From Hymenobacter rubripertinctus (GTDB taxonomy: Bacteria > Bacteroidota > Bacteroidia > Cytophagales > Hymenobacteraceae): a stretch of 38,042 bases of DNA. The translations under genes were made by a program, and so were the position numbers. This document shows positions 24,998-31,936 of this stretch, piece by piece. Position 1 is the first letter of the stretch. Each line of letters opens with the position of its first letter. The stretch spans positions 55,893 through 93,934 of the forward strand of contig NZ_QYCN01000011.1 in the NCBI RefSeq assembly GCF_003583925.1, written 5' to 3'. Below the pieces are notes generated by a model. That model made no database searches. It was not told where the DNA came from and saw only the letters and a list, made by a program, of their open reading frames with translations.

Positions 24998-26776
24998 TTA
25001 GGCAAAAGCCGTTTTTACCGCTTTACGGTATTCCTCGAAGAAAGCAGCGTTGGTTTGCGAGTCGGTGAAGATTTCGAGGATGGCCGCGCCGCCCTCCATT
25101 GCAAAGAAAACCGGCAACGCGGCATCTAGTTCGGCAAAGGTAGAAACCGGGAAGTAGCGCAGCCCGAAGTCGCGGGCCGTATTCTCGGCCGTCAGGGTCT
25201 GGCGGGTCTCGAAGAACTCCTCCAGCTCGGGCTGCTGGCGCGGCCCATCGATGAGCCGGAAAATGCCGCCGCCGTGGTTGTTGAACAGCACCACCCGTAG
25301 GTTGGGCGTGGGGTAGTTGTGCCAGAACGCGTTACGGTCGTAAAAGAACGCCACGTCGCCGGTCAGCAGCACCACCGGCCGCTCGGGCTGGGCCAGGGCC
25401 GCGCCCACAGCCGTGCTCGTGCAGCCATCAATGCCGCTGGTGCCCCGGTTGGCGAATACTTCGATTTGCTTGCCCTGCGGAATGCCCAGAATATTGGTGT
25501 AGCGAACGGCCATGCTGTTGGCGAGGTGCAGGGCAGTGTTTGCAAGCATATTTTGTAAACAGCGAAACATCACCACAAACTCGCCAAATGCAGGCGAAGC
25601 GTTGAAAATGCTATTTTCAGCATGGAGCACTTGGCTTGCTTTAAATGTCGCTTGGTCCCAAGTGCTACGGTAAGCTTCCCGCTCTTTCCGTTTTTGTTCA
25701 GGCAGTAAATGCTCAGCCGTAACAGCGTTTAAGAGCATCAATATCCCTTCGGTCGGGTCCGTTCTTATAACTGTGGTGAGGCATTTAAACGTGTCAGGCA
25801 CCTCCCCCGCCGCCTGAATGTGCCAATGCTCCTGCGCGGGGTATTGACGTAGGAATTGTTTGAGTGATTTAGAAATCAATGACAGACCAACAGTAACCAG
25901 TAGCTCAGGCTTAAGCAGTGCTTTTTGTTCGTCCGAACTGCCTGCCATTACAATGTCTTGCAGGTTGTGGGTAACGTCAAAGAATTCTTCATTGCTGGTC
26001 ACATTGCTAATACTATCACCAACGAAAACAGCGCCCATCGTCTCCTCTAGTTTATAATCATCCCACTTCCGAGCAAGTAGATTTTGCCAAAGCTGACCAG
26101 ACTGCTGCCCAAATACGAAAAGGATGCGGGAATAAGAATCAAACAGATTACCCAACTTTCCGGCAAGAGTCGAGTCTATTTGTTGCATAGCGCCTTCTTC
26201 CCGAATAATTTTCACATCCTGGTCGTACACGATTTCCTCCTTCGGATAAAACGGCTCCCGCAGCGGAATATTCACCTGCACCGGCCCGGCGGGGGCGGCT
26301 TGCGTGAGGTTGATGGCTTCGTTGATGATGCGCCCGGCGTGCCACTTGGCATCGGGGTGGCTGGTGTCGGGGGGGAAGTCGAAGGCGGCTTTGGCGTGGG
26401 CGCCGTAGAGGTTGCGCTGGCGGATGGTCTGGCCGTCGAGCTGGTCGATCCACTCCGGGGGGCGGTCGGCGGTGAGGATGAGCAGCGGAATCTGCTGGAA
26501 AAAGGCCTCGGCCACGGCCGGCGCATAGTTGAGGCCCGCCGTGCCCGAGGTGCACACCAGCACCACCGGCCGCCGCGTGGCCTGCGCAATGCCCAGCGCA
26601 ATGAACGCCGCCGCCCGCTCATCAGGCACCACCCGCAGCTTGCCCTGGTAAGCCGGGTGCCGGGCAAAGGCCAGCGTGAGCGGAGCGGAGCGCGAGCCGG
26701 GCGACAGCACCACGTCGGTAATGCCGTGCCGGGCGCAGATTTCGGGGATGTTGTGGACGGCCTGGAGGGAGGACAT
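24998..26776 (-). CDS. menD: SEPHCHC synthase (2-oxoglutarate decarboxylase family)
   Basis: A ThDP enzyme adding the succinic-semialdehyde unit from 2-oxoglutarate to isochorismate, the first committed menaquinone step. It is 592 aa from ATG 26776; an upstream extension runs through a repeat element and is rejected. Catalytic E53 is in PDERAAAF, SPGSRSAPLT is at 25-34, and the ThDP/Mg motif runs from GD at 473-474 to NN at 497-498 (LFNNHGGGIFRLI). Residues about 180-407 are encoded by DNA of about 43-47% GC in the lines I counted, against about 65-70% on both sides, while the frame stays intact. The middle domain therefore looks like a recombinant insert from another lineage. Confidence 0.95.
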   Translation of the reverse strand: MSSLQAVHNIPEICARHGITDVVLSPGSRSAPLTLAFARHPAYQGKLRVVPDERAAAFIALGIAQATRRPVVLVCTSGTAGLNYAPAVAEAFFQQIPLLILTADRPPEWIDQLDGQTIRQRNLYGAHAKAAFDFPPDTSHPDAKWHAGRIINEAINLTQAAPAGPVQVNIPLREPFYPKEEIVYDQDVKIIREEGAMQQIDSTLAGKLGNLFDSYSRILFVFGQQSGQLWQNLLARKWDDYKLEETMGAVFVGDSISNVTSNEEFFDVTHNLQDIVMAGSSDEQKALLKPELLVTVGLSLISKSLKQFLRQYPAQEHWHIQAAGEVPDTFKCLTTVIRTDPTEGILMLLNAVTAEHLLPEQKRKEREAYRSTWDQATFKASQVLHAENSIFNASPAFGEFVVMFRCLQNMLANTALHLANSMAVRYTNILGIPQGKQIEVFANRGTSGIDGCTSTAVGAALAQPERPVVLLTGDVAFFYDRNAFWHNYPTPNLRVVLFNNHGGGIFRLIDGPRQQPELEEFFETRQTLTAENTARDFGLRYFPVSTFAELDAALPVFFAMEGGAAILEIFTDSQTNAAFFEEYRKAVKTAFA

Positions 26777-26800
26777 AATGGGGCAAGTTGAGGAAATGGA

Positions 26801-26946
26801 CGTCATGTTGAGCATGTGGCGCATAGAGCCAGGGGTCCGGAGGAGCAGTCGAAGCATCTCTACCGCGACGGGTAAACGCATGCGTCAGGGGTTAGCATGG
26901 CGGTAGAGATGCTTCGACTGCGGTGGCGCCTTCGCTGAGCATGACG
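26801..26946. repeat. Inverted repeat, family B, between menF and menD
   Basis: Perfect 21-bp core arms 26846-26866 and 26900-26920 (CAGTCGAAGCATCTCTACCG..). The outer ends CGTCATGTTGAGCA (26801-26814) and TGAGCATGACG (26936-26946) also pair approximately. The same family recurs at 4191-4342 and 28248-28370; the two copies at 26801 and 28248 bracket menF. Confidence 0.88.
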
Positions 26947-26965
26947 TTCTTTTTGCTGTCGTTCC

Positions 26966-28180
26966 TCATCCCAAAACGGCCCCTGCGGTCCGGAGTTTCA
27001 ACTCCGTTTCCTCCCATTCGCGGGTGGGGTCGGAGTCGGCGGTGAGGCCGGTGCCGGCGTAGAGCACGGCTTGGCCGGGGCGCAGTTGCAGACAGCGCAG
27101 ATTCACGTAGAGGCGGGCCGCGCCGGGGTCGGGCAGGTTTACAGGACCCAGGAAACCGGCGTAATAGGCCCGGTCGTAGCCCTCGTGCTGCTTGATGAAA
27201 TCGAGGGCCGCCTGGCGGGGCATGCCGCTTACGGCCGAAGTGGGGTGCAGCAGCCGCAGCATATCGGTGCCGAGCGTGGCGAAGGGCACATTGTGCAAAT
27301 CCACCGCAAAATCGGTGCGCAGGTGCAGCACGTCGCCGGCGGCCACGGTGCGGGGGCCGGTTTCCTGGTATTCGCGCAGCCGCAGCTGCTTGAAGCAATT
27401 CACGATGTAGCGACCCACCAGGGCCTGCTCCTCAATTTCCTTCTGCCGCCAGATAGCCTCACTCGGCGCATGGCCCGGCAGCAGCGGCTGGGTGCCGGCC
27501 AGCGCCATCGTCCGGAACACCTGGTCTTCGCCCACTTCGGCCAGCACTTCGGGCGTGGCGCCCAGCCAGGTGCCCGCGCCCGGCGCACTCACCAGCGATA
27601 CGAAGGCGTTGGGGTAGCGCCGCTGCAACTCTTCAAAGGCCCGCAGCGCATCAAACCCAGCGGGCAACTCCCGCTGCACGGCCCGGCTCGATACCACTTT
27701 CTGGACCGTGCCGGTCCGGATGGCGGCTACCCCGGCGGCCACCAGCGCCTCGTATTCGGGGCGGGTGGCGGGCCGGGGGGCGTGGCGGGGGCGCACGTGC
27801 CAGGCCAGCGGGGCCGGCCGCGCCAGGGCCGCGAACCGCTGCCGTAGCTCGGGCAGCCGGGCGGCGGCGGCCGCACTCACGCGCACCTCATCGGGCCGGG
27901 CGAGGTCAAAATACAGGTCGGCCGGCAGCAGCAGGGGCGGATTGTGGTCGGAATCTTGGAAGGGAAAGAAGGCGAAACCGGCCGGCGCGCTGGCCTCCAG
28001 CGCCGGCGGCAACCCCACGTAAGCCGCTTCCACGCGCAAACTCAGGCACAGCCGGGCGTGCGCTGCACCGGGCAGCCGCCACAGCGCCACCGGCCGGCCG
28101 CTGCTCAGGGCCAGCGCCACCAGCTGCCGCTGCCGCTCGGCCGGCGACAAGTCAGGATTCCAGGCAACGGATTGGAGCAT
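26966..28180 (-). CDS. menF: Isochorismate synthase
   Basis: Converts chorismate to isochorismate, feeding MenD. It is 404 aa from ATG 28180. The chorismate-binding fold motifs are KVVSSR at 161-166 (K161 as probable general base), LGATPE at 206-211, ALAGT at 227-231, HPTSAVSGMP at 312-321 and EGYDR at 333-337, then YAGTGLTADSDP near the C-terminus. The order fits MenF/EntC and not anthranilate or aminodeoxychorismate synthase. A siderophore role (EntC) is unlikely given adjacent menD. The gene is bracketed by two copies of repeat family B. Confidence 0.93.
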   Translation of the reverse strand: MLQSVAWNPDLSPAERQRQLVALALSSGRPVALWRLPGAAHARLCLSLRVEAAYVGLPPALEASAPAGFAFFPFQDSDHNPPLLLPADLYFDLARPDEVRVSAAAAARLPELRQRFAALARPAPLAWHVRPRHAPRPATRPEYEALVAAGVAAIRTGTVQKVVSSRAVQRELPAGFDALRAFEELQRRYPNAFVSLVSAPGAGTWLGATPEVLAEVGEDQVFRTMALAGTQPLLPGHAPSEAIWRQKEIEEQALVGRYIVNCFKQLRLREYQETGPRTVAAGDVLHLRTDFAVDLHNVPFATLGTDMLRLLHPTSAVSGMPRQAALDFIKQHEGYDRAYYAGFLGPVNLPDPGAARLYVNLRCLQLRPGQAVLYAGTGLTADSDPTREWEETELKLRTAGAVLG

Positions 28181-28247
28181 TGTTAGGGTTTTGGGGGCTG
28201 GGGGACTGAGAGAACCGAGGAATGGGGAGCCTGAGGAACTGAAACCA

Positions 28248-28370
28248 AGAACGGTGTCATGCTGAGCGAAGGCGTAGTATCTCTACTGCTTCGTTGAGAT
28301 GGTAATTGAGTAGTCAGAGGTAGAGATGCTTCGAGTATGGCTACGCCTTCGCTCAGCATGACACCGTTCT
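28248..28370. repeat. Inverted repeat, family B, with perfect 30-bp outer arms
   Basis: Arms 28248-28277 and 28341-28370 (AGAACGGTGTCATGCTGAGC..) are perfect. Further inside, TATCTCTACTGCTTCG (28278 onward) pairs partly with GTAGAGATGCTTCGAG (28320 onward). It fills the gap between the thioesterase and menF. Confidence 0.93.
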
Positions 28371-28390
28371 CTTAACAGGCTCGTACCGTT

Positions 28391-28413
28391 TCTCACTTCT
28401 CACTTCTCACTTC
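28391..28413. repeat. 7-bp tandem repeat at the thioesterase stop codon
   Basis: Three copies of TCTCACT-type heptamers. Read on the minus strand they give GAGAAGTGAGAAGTGAGAAG, and the thioesterase ends GAG AAG TGA within it. The array could slip and so vary the C-terminus by whole units. Confidence 0.75.
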
Positions 28414-28826
28414 TCCACATCAATCACCGCCATGGTAATGCGGCTGATGCAGACCAACGCGCCGGTTTGCTCGTGGGTGATGCGGATTTCCCAGACCTGG
28501 GTGCGGCGGCCCACGTGCAGGGCCGTGGCCCGGCCGATAACGTGGCCGTCGCGCACGCCTTTTATGTGGTTGGCGTTGATTTCGAGGCCCACGCAGGCTT
28601 GTTTGGTAGGGTCGGGCAGGCGGGTGTGGGCCGCTATGCTGCCCAGCGTTTCGGCCAGCGCCACCGAGGCCCCGCCGTGCAGCAGGCCCATGGGCTGGTG
28701 GGTGCGCCCATCAACGGGCATCCGGCCTTCGAGGTAGTCCGCCGTGAGAGCCGTGAGCTCGATGCCCAGCACATCGGCCAGGGTGGGGCGGGTATTCACC
28801 CACTGTTTGAGTTGCTCCAGAGTCAT
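28407..28826 (-). CDS. Hotdog-fold thioesterase (possible DHNA-CoA hydrolase)
   Basis: A 139-aa protein from ATG 28826 (an upstream extension to 28895 is not supported). HGGASVALAETLGSIAA at about 51-67 is the PaaI/YdiI-type signature, with the Glu of AET as likely catalytic residue; VGLEINANHIKGVRDG follows. This branch includes YdiI/MenI, which hydrolyses DHNA-CoA made by MenB. Position at the head of the men cluster, upstream of menF on the same strand, supports that role, but general acyl-CoA thioesterases look the same. The stop lies in a heptamer tandem repeat. Confidence 0.88.
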   Translation of the reverse strand: MTLEQLKQWVNTRPTLADVLGIELTALTADYLEGRMPVDGRTHQPMGLLHGGASVALAETLGSIAAHTRLPDPTKQACVGLEINANHIKGVRDGHVIGRATALHVGRRTQVWEIRITHEQTGALVCISRITMAVIDVEK

Positions 28827-29014
28827 GCGGGAAGTAGGATAGGGTACAGGAAGGAACGATGAGGGGGCCGGCCAGCCGTCCGGTAGCACAACCATTGGGC
28901 CGCGAAATCTTCCGGCCCGCCGGACCCGCTCCTACGGGCAATCCGGTCTGAACGGCAGCTGTCCGGCCAAAAAGGCCGTACTTTAACGGCGCAAACAGCA
29001 AAACTAGCGGGAAA

Positions 29015-29650
29015 ATGAGCGTCAAAAAAATCTACCTCATTCGCCACGGGCAAACCGACTTCAACCTGCGCGGCATTGTGCAGGGCAGTGGCGTCGATTC
29101 GTCGTTGAACGAAGCCGGACGACGGCAGGCGGCCCGTTTCTTTGCCGCCTACCGCCAGGTGCCCTTCGCAAAAGTATACACCTCCCTGCTGCGGCGCACG
29201 CACGAGTCGGTGGCCGGGTTTGTGGCGTTGGGCCTGCCCTGCGAGCAGCACGGCGGCCTGAACGAAATCAGCTGGGGGACCCGGGAGGGTACCCGCGTCA
29301 CGCCCGAGGAAGACGAGGAATACCACCGCGTGCTCCAGGACTGGCGGGCCGGCCGGACCGCTTCCTGCCTTCAGGGCGGCGAGAGTCCCGAGCAGGTGGC
29401 CGCCCGGCAGCGGCCGTTCGTGGAGCTGCTGCTGAGCCGGCCCGAGGAGGAAACCGTGCTCGTGTGCATGCACGGGCGGGCCATGCGGGTGCTGCTGTGC
29501 CAGCTGCTGGGCTACCCGCTCAGCCAGATGGACCACTTCGAGCACCACAACCTGGGCCTCTACCAGCTCGATTATACCGGCTCCCTGTTCACGGTGCGCC
29601 GCTTCCTGGACGTGCGCCACCTGATGAGCGCGGAGGAGCGCGGACTCTAA
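29015..29650 (+). CDS. Histidine phosphatase (phosphoglycerate-mutase-like family)
   Basis: A 211-aa protein from ATG 29015. The phospho-accepting RHG motif is at 10-12 (H11), followed by TDFN and an E/R-containing core (SSLNEAGRRQA; SLLRRTHES); the second catalytic histidine is H153 in CMHGRAMR. Length and layout match single-domain cofactor-independent-fold phosphatases such as CobC/GpmB-like enzymes; the substrate cannot be read from sequence. It is divergent from the thioesterase gene (188-bp gap) and separate from pdhC. Confidence 0.9.
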   Translation: MSVKKIYLIRHGQTDFNLRGIVQGSGVDSSLNEAGRRQAARFFAAYRQVPFAKVYTSLLRRTHESVAGFVALGLPCEQHGGLNEISWGTREGTRVTPEEDEEYHRVLQDWRAGRTASCLQGGESPEQVAARQRPFVELLLSRPEEETVLVCMHGRAMRVLLCQLLGYPLSQMDHFEHHNLGLYQLDYTGSLFTVRRFLDVRHLMSAEERGL

Positions 29651-29841
29651 CGGATTCAGCTTGGCTGTCCTTCGGCTCACGGATTTTGTAGCCGGTAAAA
29701 GAGTGGCAGCAGGATTTGCTCAAGCGGCCATGAGCGAGCACACCCGCCCGCATGCAGGCACTGGTCTGGCCTAAGCCGCCGGAAACTCCCGTCAGGCGAA
29801 AATTCGCTGTTTTGGGGCTTCTGGAGGAAGATCGGGTTTCG

Positions 29842-29872
29842 TTTGCACCCCCGAAAATTCGGGCTAATTTTG
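29842..29872 (+). promoter_or_regulatory. Bacteroidota-type promoter of pdhC
   Basis: A -33 TTTG (29842-29845), 19-nt spacer and a perfect -7 TAATTTTG (29865-29872), 30 nt before the ATG. The spacer contains an inverted pair CCCGAA/TTCGGG (29850-29863), a possible small operator. Confidence 0.8.
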
Positions 29873-29902
29873 ACCCCATTCAACCCAACGACGACGACGC
29901 AG

Positions 29903-31666
29903 ATGGCCGAACTCATAAAAATGCCCAAGATGAGCGACACGATGACCGATGGGGTCATTGCTTCGTGGCTCAAAAAAGTAGGCGATAAAGTAAAATCCGG
30001 GGATATTCTGGCCGAGGTGGAAACCGACAAGGCGACCATGGAACTGGAAAATTATGAGGATGGCACCCTGCTCTACATCGGCCCGAAGGAAGGAGATTCC
30101 GTGGTCGTGAATGGCCTGCTGGCCATCGTAGGCAAGGAAGGCGAGGACATTGCTTCCCTGCTGAAAGATGCCCAGGCCGAAACCGCCCAGCTCGCCACCG
30201 GCGAAACGGAAGAAGCCCCGGCCACCGAAGCCCCGGCCGCTGCGCCCGAAGCCCCGGCCGCTGCCCCCAAAGCTGCCGCTGCTCCGGCTCCCGAGGCTCC
30301 TAAAGCCGACGCTCCAAAGCCCGCGGCCCCGGCCGGCAACGGCAAGAAGGCAACGGTCATCCGGATGCCCAAGATGAGCGACACCATGACCGAGGGCACC
30401 ATTGCCGCCTGGCTGAAAAAAGTGGGCGACAAGGTGAAATCGGGTGATATTCTGGCCGAAGTGGAAACCGACAAGGCGACCATGGAGCTCGACAACTACG
30501 AGGACGGCACCCTGCTCTACATCGGCCCGAAAGAAGGCGAGGCCGTGGCCGTCGATGGCGTGCTGGCCATCATCGGCGAAGAAGGCGCCGACGTGCAGGC
30601 CCTGCTCGGCGGCCCGAACGACGCCGCCCCTGCTGCTGCTCCGGCGGCCGCTGAAGCTGCTGCCCCCGCGTCGGCTTCTACCTCGGCTCCCGCCCCGGCT
30701 GCCGAAGCGGCTCCCGCCGCCAACGGTGGCCGCATCTTCGCCTCGCCGCTGGCTAAAAGCATTGCCAAGGATAAAGGCATCGACCTGAATACCATTAAGG
30801 GCTCCGGCGAAAATGGCCGCATCGTGTCGCGTGACCTGGAAGACGTAGCCGCTTCGCCCGCGCCCGCCCAGGCTGCTGCGCCAGCTGCTGCCCCGGCTGC
30901 TCAGCCCGCCGCGGCTCCGGCTCCGGTGGCGGCCAAGCCGGCTCCGGCCGCTGCGCCTGCTGCCCCAGCTGCGCAGCCCGCCGACGGCACCTATACCGAT
31001 ACGCCGGTGACGCAGATGCGCAAGGTAATTGCCCGCCGCCTCTCCGAAAGCCTGTTTACGGCCCCGCATTTCTATCTGACGATGGAAATCCTGATGGACC
31101 GGGCTATGGAAGTGCGCACCCAGCTCAACGAGCTTTCGCCCGTTAAACTCAGCTTCAACGACCTGGTGCTGAAGGCTTCGGCCCTGGCACTGCGTCAGCA
31201 TCCGGCCGTGAACTCCTCGTGGCTGGGCGACCGGATCCGCCAGAACCACGTCATCAACATCGGCGTAGCCGTAGCCGTGGATGAGGGCCTGCTGGTGCCG
31301 GTGGTGCGCAACGCCGACGGTAAGGGCATGTCGCAGATTGCCACGGAGGTGAAAGAGCTGGCTGGTAAAGCCAAGAGCAAGAAGCTGCAGCCCGCCGAGT
31401 GGGAGGGCAGCACCTTCACCATCTCCAACCTGGGCATGTTCGGCATCGACGAGTTCACCGCCATCATCAACCCGCCCGATGCCTGCATCCTGGCCGTGGG
31501 CGGCATCAAGCAGACCGCCGTGGTGAAGAACGGCGAGCTGGCCGTGGGCAACATCATGAAGGTAACGCTGAGCTGCGACCACCGCGTGGTGGACGGTGCC
31601 ACCGGCGCGGCCTTCCTGCAAACGCTCAAAAGCCTGCTCGAAGACCCGCTGCGGATGCTCATCTAA
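29903..31666 (+). CDS. pdhC: Dihydrolipoamide acyltransferase (E2) of pyruvate dehydrogenase type, two lipoyl domains
   Basis: A 587-aa E2 that transfers the acetyl group from lipoamide to CoA. Domain order: lipoyl 1 (3-78, lipoyl-K43 in EVETDKATME), Ala/Pro linker (95-147), lipoyl 2 (152-227, K191), linker, E3/E1-binding domain (277-314, IFASPLAKSIAKDKGIDL), linker, then the trimer-forming catalytic domain (about 355-587) with H560 and D564 in SCDHRVVDG. Start ATG 29903 follows a clear promoter; the frame is open to 29843, but that start lies inside the -33 box. Two lipoyl domains and the sequence favour pyruvate over 2-oxoglutarate dehydrogenase; E1 and E3 are not in the window. A strong terminator follows. 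Confidence 0.95.
   Translation: MAELIKMPKMSDTMTDGVIASWLKKVGDKVKSGDILAEVETDKATMELENYEDGTLLYIGPKEGDSVVVNGLLAIVGKEGEDIASLLKDAQAETAQLATGETEEAPATEAPAAAPEAPAAAPKAAAAPAPEAPKADAPKPAAPAGNGKKATVIRMPKMSDTMTEGTIAAWLKKVGDKVKSGDILAEVETDKATMELDNYEDGTLLYIGPKEGEAVAVDGVLAIIGEEGADVQALLGGPNDAAPAAAPAAAEAAAPASASTSAPAPAAEAAPAANGGRIFASPLAKSIAKDKGIDLNTIKGSGENGRIVSRDLEDVAASPAPAQAAAPAAAPAAQPAAAPAPVAAKPAPAAAPAAPAAQPADGTYTDTPVTQMRKVIARRLSESLFTAPHFYLTMEILMDRAMEVRTQLNELSPVKLSFNDLVLKASALALRQHPAVNSSWLGDRIRQNHVINIGVAVAVDEGLLVPVVRNADGKGMSQIATEVKELAGKAKSKKLQPAEWEGSTFTISNLGMFGIDEFTAIINPPDACILAVGGIKQTAVVKNGELAVGNIMKVTLSCDHRVVDGATGAAFLQTLKSLLEDPLRMLI
29906..30583 (+). repeat. Near-identical tandem lipoyl-domain coding segments in pdhC
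   Basis: The two lipoyl-coding segments (about 29909-30136 and 30356-30583) share long nearly identical stretches, for example GATATTCTGGCCGA at 30002 and 30448, followed by the same lipoylation-site codons with a single silent difference. This indicates recent duplication or ongoing gene conversion. Confidence 0.8.
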
Positions 31667-31687
31667 GCTAAGCCGCAGAATTACTTC

Positions 31688-31722
31688 AAAAGAGCCAGTC
31701 CCTTGCCGGGGCTGGCTCTTTT
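31688..31722 (+). terminator. Terminator of pdhC
   Basis: AAAAGAGCCAG (31688-31698) pairs with CTGGCTCTTTT (31712-31722), followed by AT-rich sequence, 22 bp after the pdhC stop. Confidence 0.88.
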
Positions 31723-31869
31723 ATTTGCCTGTTAACCGGCACGGCGGTTCGTCTGCGTTGGAAGCTGATTTGACACGGCCGTGAGCAAGGAAGCAGTGGC
31801 CGTGAGCCCGGGGCGGGATGAATTTGCAGGAGCCAAGGATGCGGGTGGCTGATTTTACAGCAAAACGGC

Positions 31870-31877
31870 TATACTTG
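31870..31877 (+). promoter_or_regulatory. Possible -7 box for the TonB receptor
   Basis: TATACTTG, a 7/8 match to TAnnTTTG, 60 nt before the ATG. No good -33 TTTG at the expected distance. Confidence 0.3.
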
Positions 31878-31936
31878 CCGCTGGTGGGCGTTGCGCCGGC
31901 AACACCCGATTGTGAATTGCTCACTCAATACTATCT

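Noticed and set aside
775..28370. Recurrent GTCATCCTGAG / GTCATGCTGAG elements as a CRISPR array or insertion sequences
   Set aside because: The copies are dispersed, not regularly spaced, are inverted pairs rather than direct repeats, and no cas or transposase gene is in the window.
29864..31621. 585-codon minus-strand frame full of Gly/Ser/Arg repeats
   Set aside because: Antisense of the Ala/Pro linkers and lipoyl domains of pdhC.
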